A stretch of DNA of 64,000 nucleotides from Corbicula japonica. Its lineage: Eukaryota > Mollusca > Bivalvia > Venerida > Cyrenidae. A program made the translations under genes and the position numbers. The notes under the pieces are model-generated. The model was given only the letters and a program-made list of their open reading frames with translations. It was not told the origin of the DNA and ran no database searches. The stretch lies in NCBI GenBank assembly GCA_038501625.1, contig JAZAYU010000264.1, positions 558,001-622,000 of the forward strand. Direction: 5' to 3'. Positions 54,626 through 64,000 of this stretch are shown in pieces; within the stretch, counting starts at the first letter, position 1, and each line of letters starts with the position of its first letter.

Positions 54626-55087
54626 TAACCCTTTCCTCCATATAGTATTACAGGCCTTTATGGCATGGGCAAACAGTGTAGATCCAGATCAGCCGGCACA
54701 TCTGTAATGTCTGATCAGGATCTGCACTGTTTTTTTTTTTTTATTTATTTGGTTATTTTCGACCAAGAAGCCAACAGTGCAGATCATGATGTGTTTGTAT
54801 TCCTGGGTACTGGCATTGAGGTTCTCTATTGTCTATTGTAATGATAAAATACAGGTGGCATCCACACTTAAAATTTCAAACAAAAGAAGTTTTTCTAATA
54901 TTTTACTTCTACTATTGTTCATTCATTTTCAGTGCTGTTTTCCCAGACGTTTATAATAGCGCACAGCCCCATGGATTTAGAAAAACCCTAGTCATTTTAC
55001 AGAAATGTATAGCATGGATGTGCTCTCTGATCTAGATCTACACTGTTCGCCGTGTGATAAAACCCCTATATGAGAAGTAATGGGTTA
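54626..55087. mobile_element. PB-MITE with internal insertion
   Basis: TTAACCCTTTCCTCCATATA and first hairpin at 54626-54790, then about 220 bp of unrelated sequence. The second hairpin remnant resumes near 55012 (GGATGTGCTCTCTGATCTAG) and the end is AGTAATGGGTTAA. Confidence 0.7.
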
Positions 55088-55648
55088 AAAATAGAACAAT
55101 ACTGTAAATTGTTTGGCGATTGAAGGAACACCGACACTGTTATGTTTTAAATGCTATCTAGAAAACAGCACACTCACTGACATTGCAAATGTAACAAGAT
55201 AATTAAAGATATGTAGATTTAACTGTGCAATCAGTCCACAATTTGAATGATCCACTTGTTCACATGTGTATCCCCTCTTATCTAGTCCTGCAGCATTCAT
55301 TTTTTGATGTTGTAAAAAGATATAACCATTAAGTGGCTCATTATCAGCCTGATATCAAGGGTGGGACTTGTATAAATTTACTGTTTCCTAGAACATTTAT
55401 CCACCGAAAATGACCCGATTTTCCTCCCAGATCCTCTGACATAAAGTTCCCATTCATCAAAGCCACTGTGCAGTTTAGTTCTCTGATTTTGTAAATTGGA
55501 ATCAAGATAGTTCACTTGATTGAAATAGTCGATGAAATGTTGGCCTTGAAGACATTATGTTGTTATTTCCCACAATTTCTACAAAACTCTTTCGATTAGT
55601 CATGAGGCTTACATTTTATGAGAAATATATTTCTTTATTTCATATTAT

Positions 55649-55989
55649 TACCGTATATTCCCTATTAAACGCCCCTCCCCTAATAAACGCCCCCCCCCCA
55701 GTCTTTTTTCAAAAGTAAACAAGTGACTTAAAATGACATGACAATCTTTAATCTCTCAGCATTAATCCAAATGAATACATTTCATCATTTCGGTGTGAAA
55801 AATTTCATTTCAGGTTAAGTTTTTTAAAAATAAGTTATAGGAAAATGACAAAATTGTTTCCTACAGTTATTTATTAAAAAATAACACAATTATTGAAAAC
55901 TACATTTTGTCAATAGTTGGTCTCTATTAAACACCCCCCCTTTGCAAAATGTAACGCCCCTGGGGGCGTTTAATAGGGAATATACGGTA
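55649..55989. mobile_element. 341-bp MITE with long terminal inverted repeats
   Basis: TACCGTATATTCCCTATTAA ACGCCCC at the left and GGGGCGTTTAATAGGGAATA TACGGTA at the right are exact inverses of 27 bp. C-rich tracts flank each inner side. No coding frame. Confidence 0.9.
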
Positions 55990-56009
55990 TACATGTTTTT
56001 ACATGTTTG

Positions 56010-56176
56010 CTATCAGTGTAGATCCAGATCAGCAGGCTGGTTCTTGGTCAGAAATGACTTGATGAATCTTTAGTGAACAGTGTAGATCCTTATCAGATGG
56101 CAAGGATGTGCCACGTGATCTGGATCTACATTGTTCGCCCATGCCATATTGGCATGTATATGGAGGAAAGGGTTAA
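56010..56176. mobile_element. partial PB-MITE
   Basis: GTGTAGATCCAGATCAGC ... centre GGTCAGAAATGACTTGATGA ... second hairpin, and right end TATGGAGGAAAGGGTTAA. The 55649 MITE lies just before its first hairpin and may have displaced the left end. Confidence 0.75.
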
Positions 56177-56434
56177 GGAATTAGTTTCATTCACATCACA
56201 GTACTGTTGAAGAATAAAGAAAAGAGGCAAAGAAGTACCCTGTACTCCATCCACAATTAACCAAAGCTAGATCTATTTTTAGCATATATTAAGAGCTTCC
56301 TGTTAGCTCACTTTTGTCAAGTCCTTTTTCCTATTCTACTTAGTACTTACTTTGTTGTTTCTCTTTGTGCAACTTTGATAAAGTCACTCTTGTTGTTGAT
56401 ATGAAAATCCAATCCTATGTTACAAAATTTAACC

Positions 56435-56735
56435 ATTTACACCAGAGATGACTGTTGCATGGGCAAATGGTGTAGATCAAGGTAAGCCAGCATTTATGTG
56501 CCATCTAATCAGGATCTACAACCTGGCTTTTGTTTCATTAGGTTATTTCTGACCAAGAATCAAACAGTTTAGATCCTGATCAGATGGCACAGTGCTCCAG
56601 CTGATCTGGATCTACACTATTTTCACACATGTGATAACTCTCAAACTTAACTGAGCAGATCCTAAGATGGCTGATGTGGATCTACACTGTTTGCCCATGA
56701 ATAATGTATATATTCCATGGAGTGAAGGTTTAAAT
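56435..56735. mobile_element. PB-MITE with duplicated right part
   Basis: Left end TTAACCATTTACACCAGAGA, both hairpins, then a second CTGATGTGGATCTACACTG block (56670) and right end TTCCATGGAGTGAAGGTTTAA. Confidence 0.7.
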
Positions 56736-56953
56736 ATCATATTAGGATTGTCGTTTGCAGCAGTTTCACCTTGCCTATCAACACAACAAATTAAGAAGGA
56801 TGACCATTTGAACTAGTATTCGATTGCTGGAATTACTCCTATCTTATCTAAATGGACTTGTTTCTAAGTAATAATTATTGAGAAATGGTTTCATGACATC
56901 ATTTTGGATTATTTTATATTTACCTTGCCTTGGGATTAGTTTTTGCACATATT

Positions 56954-57172
56954 TTAACCCATTCCTCCATATTTACGCACTTTTATGCATGTGCAACCAG
57001 TGTAGATCCAGATCAGCCAACACATCTGTGCCGTCTGATCAGGATCTGCACTGGTCGCATTTTGGTCAGAAATAACCTAACAAATCATAAAGCGAACACA
57101 GATGTGCCGGTTGATCTGGATCTACACTGTTAGCGCATGCAATAAAGGTGTGTCTATGGAGGAAAGTGTTAA
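56954..57172. mobile_element. PB-MITE, full
   Basis: TTAACCCATTCCTCCATATT and TCTATGGAGGAAAGTGTTAA. The second hairpin is shortened. Confidence 0.88.
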
Positions 57173-58814
57173 ACCAGAATTCAGCAACAGTGTGTAATTG
57201 TTTTCCCACCTGGTATGATATATGATGCATGAATGTATGGTGAGAAGTCTAAAATGCATCATTGGAACATGCAAAAACATCTGCAAAACCCGTGCTGCAG
57301 ATGTTATGCCAGGAAGTGTTCCAGTATTGCTTCACCTGCAAAACATTTTGTTGTTATGAGCTTATATTTTGAAGTTATTAAAATTTCATTTTTAATGTTA
57401 ATTAGATTATATATTAACCGTACTCCGCCATTTTCAGCCACCCCACCATTCATGGATCCTTACATACAATACACAAACAAACAGCACATCAGTACGCCAT
57501 TTATCTCCCCTTCCCCCACCTACACACAGATCACCCCCAGTACTGTATTAGTACACCATTTCTGCATGCAGTATGGCTCAGCTGCTTCATTAATCTGCAC
57601 TTAAATTTGTTATTGCACTCAATGTTTTCCTTTATGAAGAAATGTGGCCCTTCATTTATTTTCCAGTTATCCAAAATGGTATTTCAGACATTTATTAAAT
57701 GGTTGCTGCAGTTTTGATTGATTTATTGTAGTTTTTTTTATCTGACCTTTCTTTGAACCCGAACAGCTTCCTGCAAACAGGAGTTATTTTGAGTACGTTT
57801 TGCTCAGTGGCCATGAATTATCAGGAAAGGTATAAGTAGTTGTTTTATGACCAAGCCGGGAGCCATTTCCTAGACACTTCTAATCATATCATTGATTACC
57901 ACAGTATTTGATATGATGGATTCAAAGAAGACAATACTATACCAGTTTTTCCCAATTTGTGGTAGTAGGGGTTTTACAAGCAAAAATGGTCTGGGGTGGG
58001 GGTGTGGTCTTACACCCTTAATATGATATAATATTTAATGATCACATTAAAACAACGGGCCACAGGGATTGCCAGTAATACTGGTGAATGAATTTGCTGT
58101 TCTAAGTAAAATTGCTTCAGTTTTTTTCACAAAACCAAAGATCCCTGCCCCACAAAATTCCCTTGTACTTAAAAGGGGCCACTTTTGACGTTTTGTATAT
58201 AGGAGTTTTGAGCTTTAAGTATTGGGTATGAGATGAGATTAGGGAAATGGGATCCTCGACCACTAAAGAGGCAGGGTTGTAATGTATCTGTAGTTCTCTT
58301 CAAGCCTGGTTAAATGTGCCATATGAAAAACTAAGTTTAATTATGCAGATGTTAACACAGAGAATTTGTCAAATTTGTAATCAGTGTAGATGCTAATCAG
58401 CATGTTGCATAGTGCATAGTCAGTCTATAAAATAAATTCAGTTAATTGGTACAACAATGCTTTAACAACAACAGGAAATGATCAAAATTCATAGAAAGTT
58501 GGTTATAGGTTTAAGGGCAGGTTTCACCTTATGACCTCTAGAAATGCTTTGTAATGAACATAAGTAGTAATTAATTAGGAAAACACATGCTTGTAGGTAT
58601 AGAGCCTGTAGTTAAGGCCTGCATGTTTGCTGACATGGAGAAGAGATAGATTTGTGATTATCTGTCAGTCCACTTTTGATGCCTGACACCTTATGTTGCC
58701 CAAGGTGCACGGCCTTAATGTAAGGTCATTTCCGGTCAATTTTCTGCATTTATACAGGCTAATGGATTTGCTGATGGAGTAGATTTTATACATTGCTTAG
58801 AGATATATTGCTTT
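57173..58814. other. MTSS1-like intron, no feature seen
   Basis: An open stretch at 57233-57604 has no splice borders or recognisable domain and I do not call it a gene. The rest is AT-rich and non-coding. Confidence 0.4.
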
Positions 58815-59065
58815 ATAACCCTTTTCTCCATATGTACGCCTTTTTTGCACGGACAAACAGTATAGATCCAGATCAGCTGGTGCATCTGTGCTTTTGATCA
58901 GAATCTACATACACTGTGGACAAATAGGTTCATAAGGTAATTTCTGACCCTTGATGCCACCATTGTGCATCTAGATTAGACAGCAAGGATGTGCCAGCTG
59001 ATCTGGATCTACACTTATCATACATGTGATAAAAACCAGTATAATTATATGGTGTAAAGGATTAA
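58815..59065. mobile_element. PB-MITE, diverged
   Basis: TAACCCTTTTCTCCATATGT and TATATGGTGTAAAGGATTAA, with both hairpins. Confidence 0.8.
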
Positions 59066-59464
59066 ACTGAAAATTTACTTTACATATAAGCAATGGGATT
59101 TGGAATAATGACTTTTATTAGCAAAAAAAGAGTAGATCTAGTTACAAAGAAGTGACATCTTCTATGTATCAACATTGAAATTCTGCATTTTAGTTAAATA
59201 CATTCACTTGACATTGTCTAATGGAAGGTCAGAAAGATCTGTATCATCTTACATCCTGTTTATCATAAAAGGCATTGACGTGTAGGATACGCGCAACCCT
59301 ATGGAGTAGAAGTTAAGTTTCTTGTTTATAAGGGAGGTCAATCATATTTCCATAGATTCCATGTAGAACAGGACCCTTATGTATTGTAAAAAACGTGAAA
59401 AATGCATATCAAAATTAGTCACATTAACCCCACACAGTTAAATAAAGAGAGGAAAAGATCATGT

Positions 59465-59580
59465 GTTTATAACTGGGGGTTTAAACCAGGTTCTCAGGTG
59501 CACCTGTCTTGCACTTGTCCCATCAGATTCTCTTATTAACAGACAAGTACAAGTTGTCTTGGTGAATTAACGCCAACCAG
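59465..59580. repeat. dispersed repeat fragment
   Basis: GGGTTTAAACCAGGTTCTCA GGTGCACC ... GACAAGTACAAGTTGTCTTG GTGAATTAACGCC. Related pieces are at 462-545, 10425-10505 and, inverted, at 36105-36160. Confidence 0.6.
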
Positions 59581-60309
59581 ACCACCTTTTAAAAAAGCAC
59601 AACACACAACAAAACATAAGTACTTTATTTGTGATGATTGACACTAGGTTCACAATTGGAACACTGCAAGAATGAATGGAATTAATAAAAAACTGACCAT
59701 GTTTAACACTCGGCCATCGGCAATGAAAAAAAAGTTAAATGCAGAAATACTGCAGAACAGAAAGAACTAACAAAAAGTACAGCCTCCCACACCCTTGTCT
59801 ATAAAATGATGTTTCACCATGAAAGCTTGCAGAAAAGAATAGTATACAAATTTCTTATCTTATGAGAAATAATACAACTGCACAAATGCATGCCCGTGTG
59901 AAAATCTCGTTTGTACCTTTCAAATGAAATTAGATCCCAGATAGCTTAAATAATACCGTAACCGAAATATTGACCCCTTTGCTTTAAAATGATATCATTT
60001 TGATGACAAAAAATCTCAAAATTTAAATGATTGCCTACTGCAAGCATACTGCATGCCGACAGTTGCAGTGGTCACCATAAGAACTACCAATTTTCTTGGA
60101 ATTTGTATCTAATAAACAAACAAGCTCATATTTGAGTGAGATGCTGGAAAATCAGTTTGGTTCCACAAAAACTTGTTAGAATTGATCTGTTGTCTGTGTG
60201 AAGAAAGATGAGCAAAATTTGGAAAGTTTTCAACTACACTTAGCATCAAGTTTGGCAGATTAATTCTGAGTGATTCAGCAGACAATTCATTTTAAACACA
60301 ATATTGCCA

Positions 60310-60480
60310 TGAACCCTTTACTCCATTTTATTGCCTGTGCGACCAGTGTAGATCCAGATCAGGTGGCACATCTGGATGCACTGTTTGCTTTTTGGTCAGA
60401 AATAGCGTAATAAATCAAAACAGGATCTACACTGTTCGCCCATGTCCAAAAGGCCAATATATATGGAGGAAAGAGTATTG
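60310..60480. mobile_element. PB-MITE, internally deleted
   Basis: GAACCCTTTACTCCATTTTA and ATATATGGAGGAAAGAGTA. One hairpin arm pair and the TTTTTGGTCAGAAATAGCG centre remain. Confidence 0.8.
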
Positions 60481-60984
60481 CATGGATAAATGTGTTAATA
60501 CTTACTCATGAAATTTAGAATTCCGAGAATCTAAAAATGGTCGATTTTCTTTCTTTTCCCTATAAAAATTTACAAATATTCAGGATTTTCAGAATTTATA
60601 ACTTAAATCCAAAATATGTATGATATTGTAATTTTTTTGGCTTAGAGTACAAGGTTTTTGTTGCTGTTATATATTGAAATGTGTAAGATTACTGCTGTAA
60701 TAAAATGTAAATGAAACTGTTGGTGTTTCCTGCATTTTAGTGCACTTGAAGTACATAAGATGCATAAAATGTAATGCTTTGTCGTGAAAAACAATGTATT
60801 AAAATGATTGCCAACATCAAGTTTCACATTCTGCTTTTGTTCATTTAAACATGGACCTCCACATGGCCGGTTGTAGATTCAGCCTAGAATCTTGGATTTA
60901 AAATGAGCATGTCACCTTACCTAAAGTGTTTCAGTTTGCTATTTTAGTCACTGTGTTTCTGCCAGTGGAAGAAAAGGGGCCATA

Positions 60985-61175
60985 TATCTAGGCACATATA
61001 ATGGGCCATATCTAGGCACATATAATGGGAGGCACATATAATGGTATATCTAGGCACATTTAATGGGAGACACATATAATGGGAAGCATGTATAATGGGA
61101 TTTCTACACACATGATATATCTTGGCACATATAAGGTGTGGCACATATAATGCTAGGCACATAATTATAATGCTC
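60985..61175. repeat. tandem array of GGCACATATAATGG-type units
   Basis: About nine diverged units of 16-30 bp built on 'aggcacatataatggga' and 'tatctaggcacatataatg'. Confidence 0.9.
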
Positions 61176-61487
61176 AAGGGTACTTTTTGGGTCACATGTA
61201 GACTTTTACAATGTCTGAGGGTTTACAGAGTTTTTACCTGATGAGTAATTATCAATTTAAAACACTTGTAAATCAACAAACAAAAACCAGAAGCTTGGAG
61301 TAACCTGATAATGGGCAATTAATGAAATTTCCACTTGTGTGTTGTAGAGATAATTTGGAGCTAGGTATATTTTGGCTGTAGTCCTTGGAACAGTCACTGT
61401 GGGAGGTGATTAAATAAATTAAGTTTTGTAAGTGTCTGCAAGAAAGTACCTTAGACAATAAACAACAATATAATAAGTTAGGTTTTT

Positions 61488-63503
61488 TAGCTCGACTATT
61501 CGAAGAATAGGGGAGCTATCCTACTCGCCCCGGTGTCGGCGTCGGCGTCCCCGTCCGTTAAACAAAATATGCACTTTGGTCCATAACTTGAAAACTACTT
61601 ATGATATCAACTTGAAACTTGGAATATATATTCACCATCAAATTCTACATCATTACCAACAAGACCCATAACTCTGCTACAAATATTTTTCAAGTTATGC
61701 CCCTTTTTCACTTAAATTTTGCGTTAAGGAAAATATGCACTTTGGTCCATAACTTATAAACTACTTGAGATATCAACTTGAAATTTGGAATATATATTCA
61801 CCATCAAATTCTACATCATTACCAACAAGACCCATAACTCTGCTGTCAATATATTTCAAGTTATGCCCCTTTTTTCTTATATTTTGTGTTAAGCAAAATA
61901 TGCATTTTGCCCATAACTTTAAAACTACTTGAGATATTGCCTTGAAACTTGAAATATATTTTCACCACCAAAATCTACATCATAACCAACAAGACCCATA
62001 ACCCTGCTTCCAATATTTTTAAATTATGCCCCTTTTTCACTTACATTTAGTGTTAAGCAAAATATACAGTTGGCCCTTAACTTCGTTTTGAATGGAGGGA
62101 TTTCAAAATAACTTGGCACAAATGTTCACCATGACAATGCGGTGTGTCGCGTTCAATACCCATGCCTGTAGGTCCAAGGTCAAGGTCACTGTTACTAAAA
62201 ATAGAATTTTCTTGCAAAATCTTGTCCGCTCTAACTTAGTTATTTCTTATTGGATTTTTAAATAACTTGGTATAATTGTTCACCATATCAAGATGGTGTG
62301 TCAAGTACAAGCCCATGCCTGTAAGTCGAAGGTCAAGGTCACTGTTACTAAAAATAGAATTTTCTTGTCCAGGCTGTTACTTTGTTATGAATGGAGGGAT
62401 TTCAAAATAACTTGGTACAAATGTTCACCATGACAAGGCGGTGTGTCCACACAATACCCATGCCTGTAGATCCAAGGTCAAGGTCACTGTTACTAAAAAT
62501 AGCATTTTCTTGTCCAGGCTGTAACTTTGTTATAAATGGAGGGATTTCAAAATAACTTGACACAAATGTTCACCATGACAGGGCGGTGTCTCGCGTACCA
62601 TGCCCATGCCTGTAGGTCGAAGGTCAAGGTCACTGTTACTAAAAATAGAATTTTATTGTAAGGGCTATAACTTTGTTTTGAATGGAGGGTTTTCAAAATA
62701 ACTTGGCACAAATGTTCACCATGACAAGGCGGTGTGTTGCGTACATTACCCATGCCTGTAAGTCCAAGGTCAAGGTCACAGTTACTTAAATTGAATTTAC
62801 TTGTTCAGGCTATAACTCTTTTATGAATGAAGGAATTTCAAAATAACTTGGCACAAATGTTCGCTATGACATTGCATTGCATTACCACCAACTTCTTCGC
62901 AGACATTTCCGTAATGTGAAGACAACAGTGCCACAAATACAAATAATTTACTTATCTTCAAGTTTATGCATATTCTTATAATTCCTCCAACATCACTGTC
63001 GTTGAAATGCTATTATTCCCATCATTTCACTTGAGTGTCTGAAAATGATGCATAGCAGGGGCATCTGTGTCCTATGGACACATTTCTAGTTTCACTTATA
63101 TTTTCACTTAAGTGCACCTCATCGATAACTTTGCACAAAATACTTAAGGTATCAACTTCAAACTTCCATTATATTTTCATTTCAGTTCTTTTCTTTAACA
63201 TTACTGAAGTGATTGATATTTGACTAAAAGTAAATGTCTCTCATAAAAAATTACTAACATGTTTTCTAACAAATTCAGAAATATTTCATAGTTATTCCCC
63301 TATTCAGTTTAATATTTATGGTACATTAAGGAATTATTTCTGTTATTTGAAATGAATTTCTCCCTTACCATTCACTTGTTAATATTTTTCCTGATTTCAC
63401 ACCAATATATGGCCATAGTTGTTATTGTTTTAATCTTCAAATTGCATTTGTTTCAAATGATTCGAATAGTCGAGCATGCTGTCTCCTCTGACAGCTCTTG
63501 TTT
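61488..63503. mobile_element. 2.0-kb inverted-repeat element with nested array element
   Basis: Left TAGCTCGACTATTCGAAGA and right TTCGAATAGTCGAGC are inverted. After GTCGGCGTCGGCGTCCCCGT come three units of about 165 bp (ATGCACTTTGGTCCATAACT ... ACCAACAAGACCCATAACTC). From about 62075 to 63091 it is interrupted by a reverse copy of the left end of the 26-kb element, closed by GTCCTATGGACACATTTCTA. Then the outer element resumes ('gtttcacttatattttcac') to GACAGCTCTTGTTT. Confidence 0.75.
62075..63091. mobile_element. nested array element, opposite orientation to 26 kb
   Basis: Six to seven units of about 145 bp, each with GGTCCAAGGTCAAGGTCACT and AACTTGGCACAAATGTTCAC, then unique sequence (GTGCCACAAATACAAATAAT) and the terminal GCAGGGGCATCTGTGTCCTA. 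It matches the first 1.4 kb of 26064-28617 read on the other strand. Confidence 0.85.
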
Positions 63504-64000
63504 GCCTATATTGTATTGTTCTTAAATTTGAAAAAAAACAACGGAGGGTAGATGTTATGGGGTGTTCTCATTTTTACAGGCATCCGTCAGTAATTTGACT
63601 TGGCAGTCAGAATAGTAAGAAAATTATTGATTTCAATCAACCCTGATTTTTGTAAGAAACGAAGAGTGCAAGTCTTCTTCCTTTGTTTAGTAGATGCAGC
63701 GATTGAGACTATTGGCAAGATTGATTCTCCCAAGCAAGCTTTTACAGTTAGTTCAGGATTCATTCCAGAGCCAAATGTCTAGTGTGGTATACAATCATTA
63801 CAACAAGAATGTTGCAACCTTATAAATAAGGGAGTGGGGTAGGGTAATGGACCATTGTATTAGGTTTAATAACGCACAATATTTTACCATATTCTGCACA
63901 GAAACAAATTATTTCAGACTCTCTGAATAAGGCTGAAGATCTTATGTTTAACTATTTTCTCCAATATTGAATGATTTTCCGGAGGTTATTAGGAAGAAAT
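63504..64000. other. no confident feature
   Basis: A plus-strand frame 63600-63782 (includes VDAAIETIGKIDSPKQAFTV, ending at TAG) has an acceptor-like 'cttcctttgtttag' at 63690. I do not recognise the protein and would not call it a gene. Confidence 0.3.

Noticed and set aside
57233..57604. 123-codon open frame in the right part
   Set aside because: No splice borders, domain or conserved pattern. The proline-rich end comes from C-rich intron sequence.
63600..63782. Possible coding exon (VDAAIETIGKIDSPKQAFTV...) after a pyrimidine-rich acceptor-like site
   Set aside because: It does not match the MTSS1 sequence expected next and has no donor. I do not recognise it, and a 60-codon frame can arise by chance.
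1..64000. CRISPR arrays, operons, phage or bacterial genes
   Set aside because: Spliced genes, MITEs and SINE-like elements show a eukaryotic genome. The tandem arrays are minisatellites without spacer variation.

Overview
This is an AT-rich, intron-rich animal genome segment. No bacterial, organellar or viral genes are visible. The gene content and the very dense short non-autonomous transposons point to a bivalve mollusc, probably a clam-like heterodont. That assignment is an inference from gene families and repeat style; I could not run a search. Annotated coding exons make up only a few percent of the window. Most of the rest is intron and repeat.

Left part (1-15.3 kb): two tandem copies of a plus-strand gene of the alpha-kinase family, in a duplication with a step of about 9.9 kb (1-5345 matches 9901-15295). 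Copy 2 is complete in the window: four exons (8846-9072, 9425-9524, 9972-10148, 10681-11313) join in frame to 378 codons plus stop phase-checked at each junction (377 residues plus stop by strict count, 378 codons including stop). Copy 1 shows only its last two exons (72-248, 712-1344), the rest being beyond the left edge. Both copies keep the zinc-binding residues of the fold and the N-lobe lysine. Both appear to have lost the catalytic and metal-binding Asp, Gln and Asp, so they look like a pair of alpha-pseudokinases with a C-terminal PPPY tail.

15.3-19.7 kb: no genes. It holds a tRNA-derived SINE head fused to a 27-bp array and an unusual 900-bp inverted-repeat element packed with GGTGCACC palindromes, followed by plain sequence that probably includes the 3' UTR of the next gene.

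19.7-32.9 kb: a minus-strand serine protease of peptidase family S28, most like PRSS16/thymus-specific serine protease. Eleven exons join in phase with all three catalytic residues present. Only the 5' exon with the start codon and signal peptide was not found. Its introns are full of inserted elements, and intron 11 (after exon J) begins with a tandem array of extra 5' splice sites.

32.9-64 kb: a gene-poor stretch, then two exons of a plus-strand MTSS1 (missing-in-metastasis)-type gene (41938-41999 and 44011-44084), encoding the start of the IMD/I-BAR domain. No further exon is recognisable before the right edge, so that intron is longer than 19.9 kb. The protease gene and the MTSS1 gene are head to head, with their missing first exons presumably in or beyond the 33-42 kb interval.

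Repeats dominate. Two MITE families recur throughout: a TTAA-flanked piggyBac-like family (TTAA-CCCTTTCCTCCATA ... TATGGAGGAAAGGG-TTAA, about 30 full or partial copies) and a foldback family of about 145 bp (about 18 copies). There are also larger elements built from tandem arrays of about 145 bp, present in opposite orientations at 26-28.6 kb and 62-63.1 kb, and several other terminal-inverted-repeat elements, some nested inside each other.
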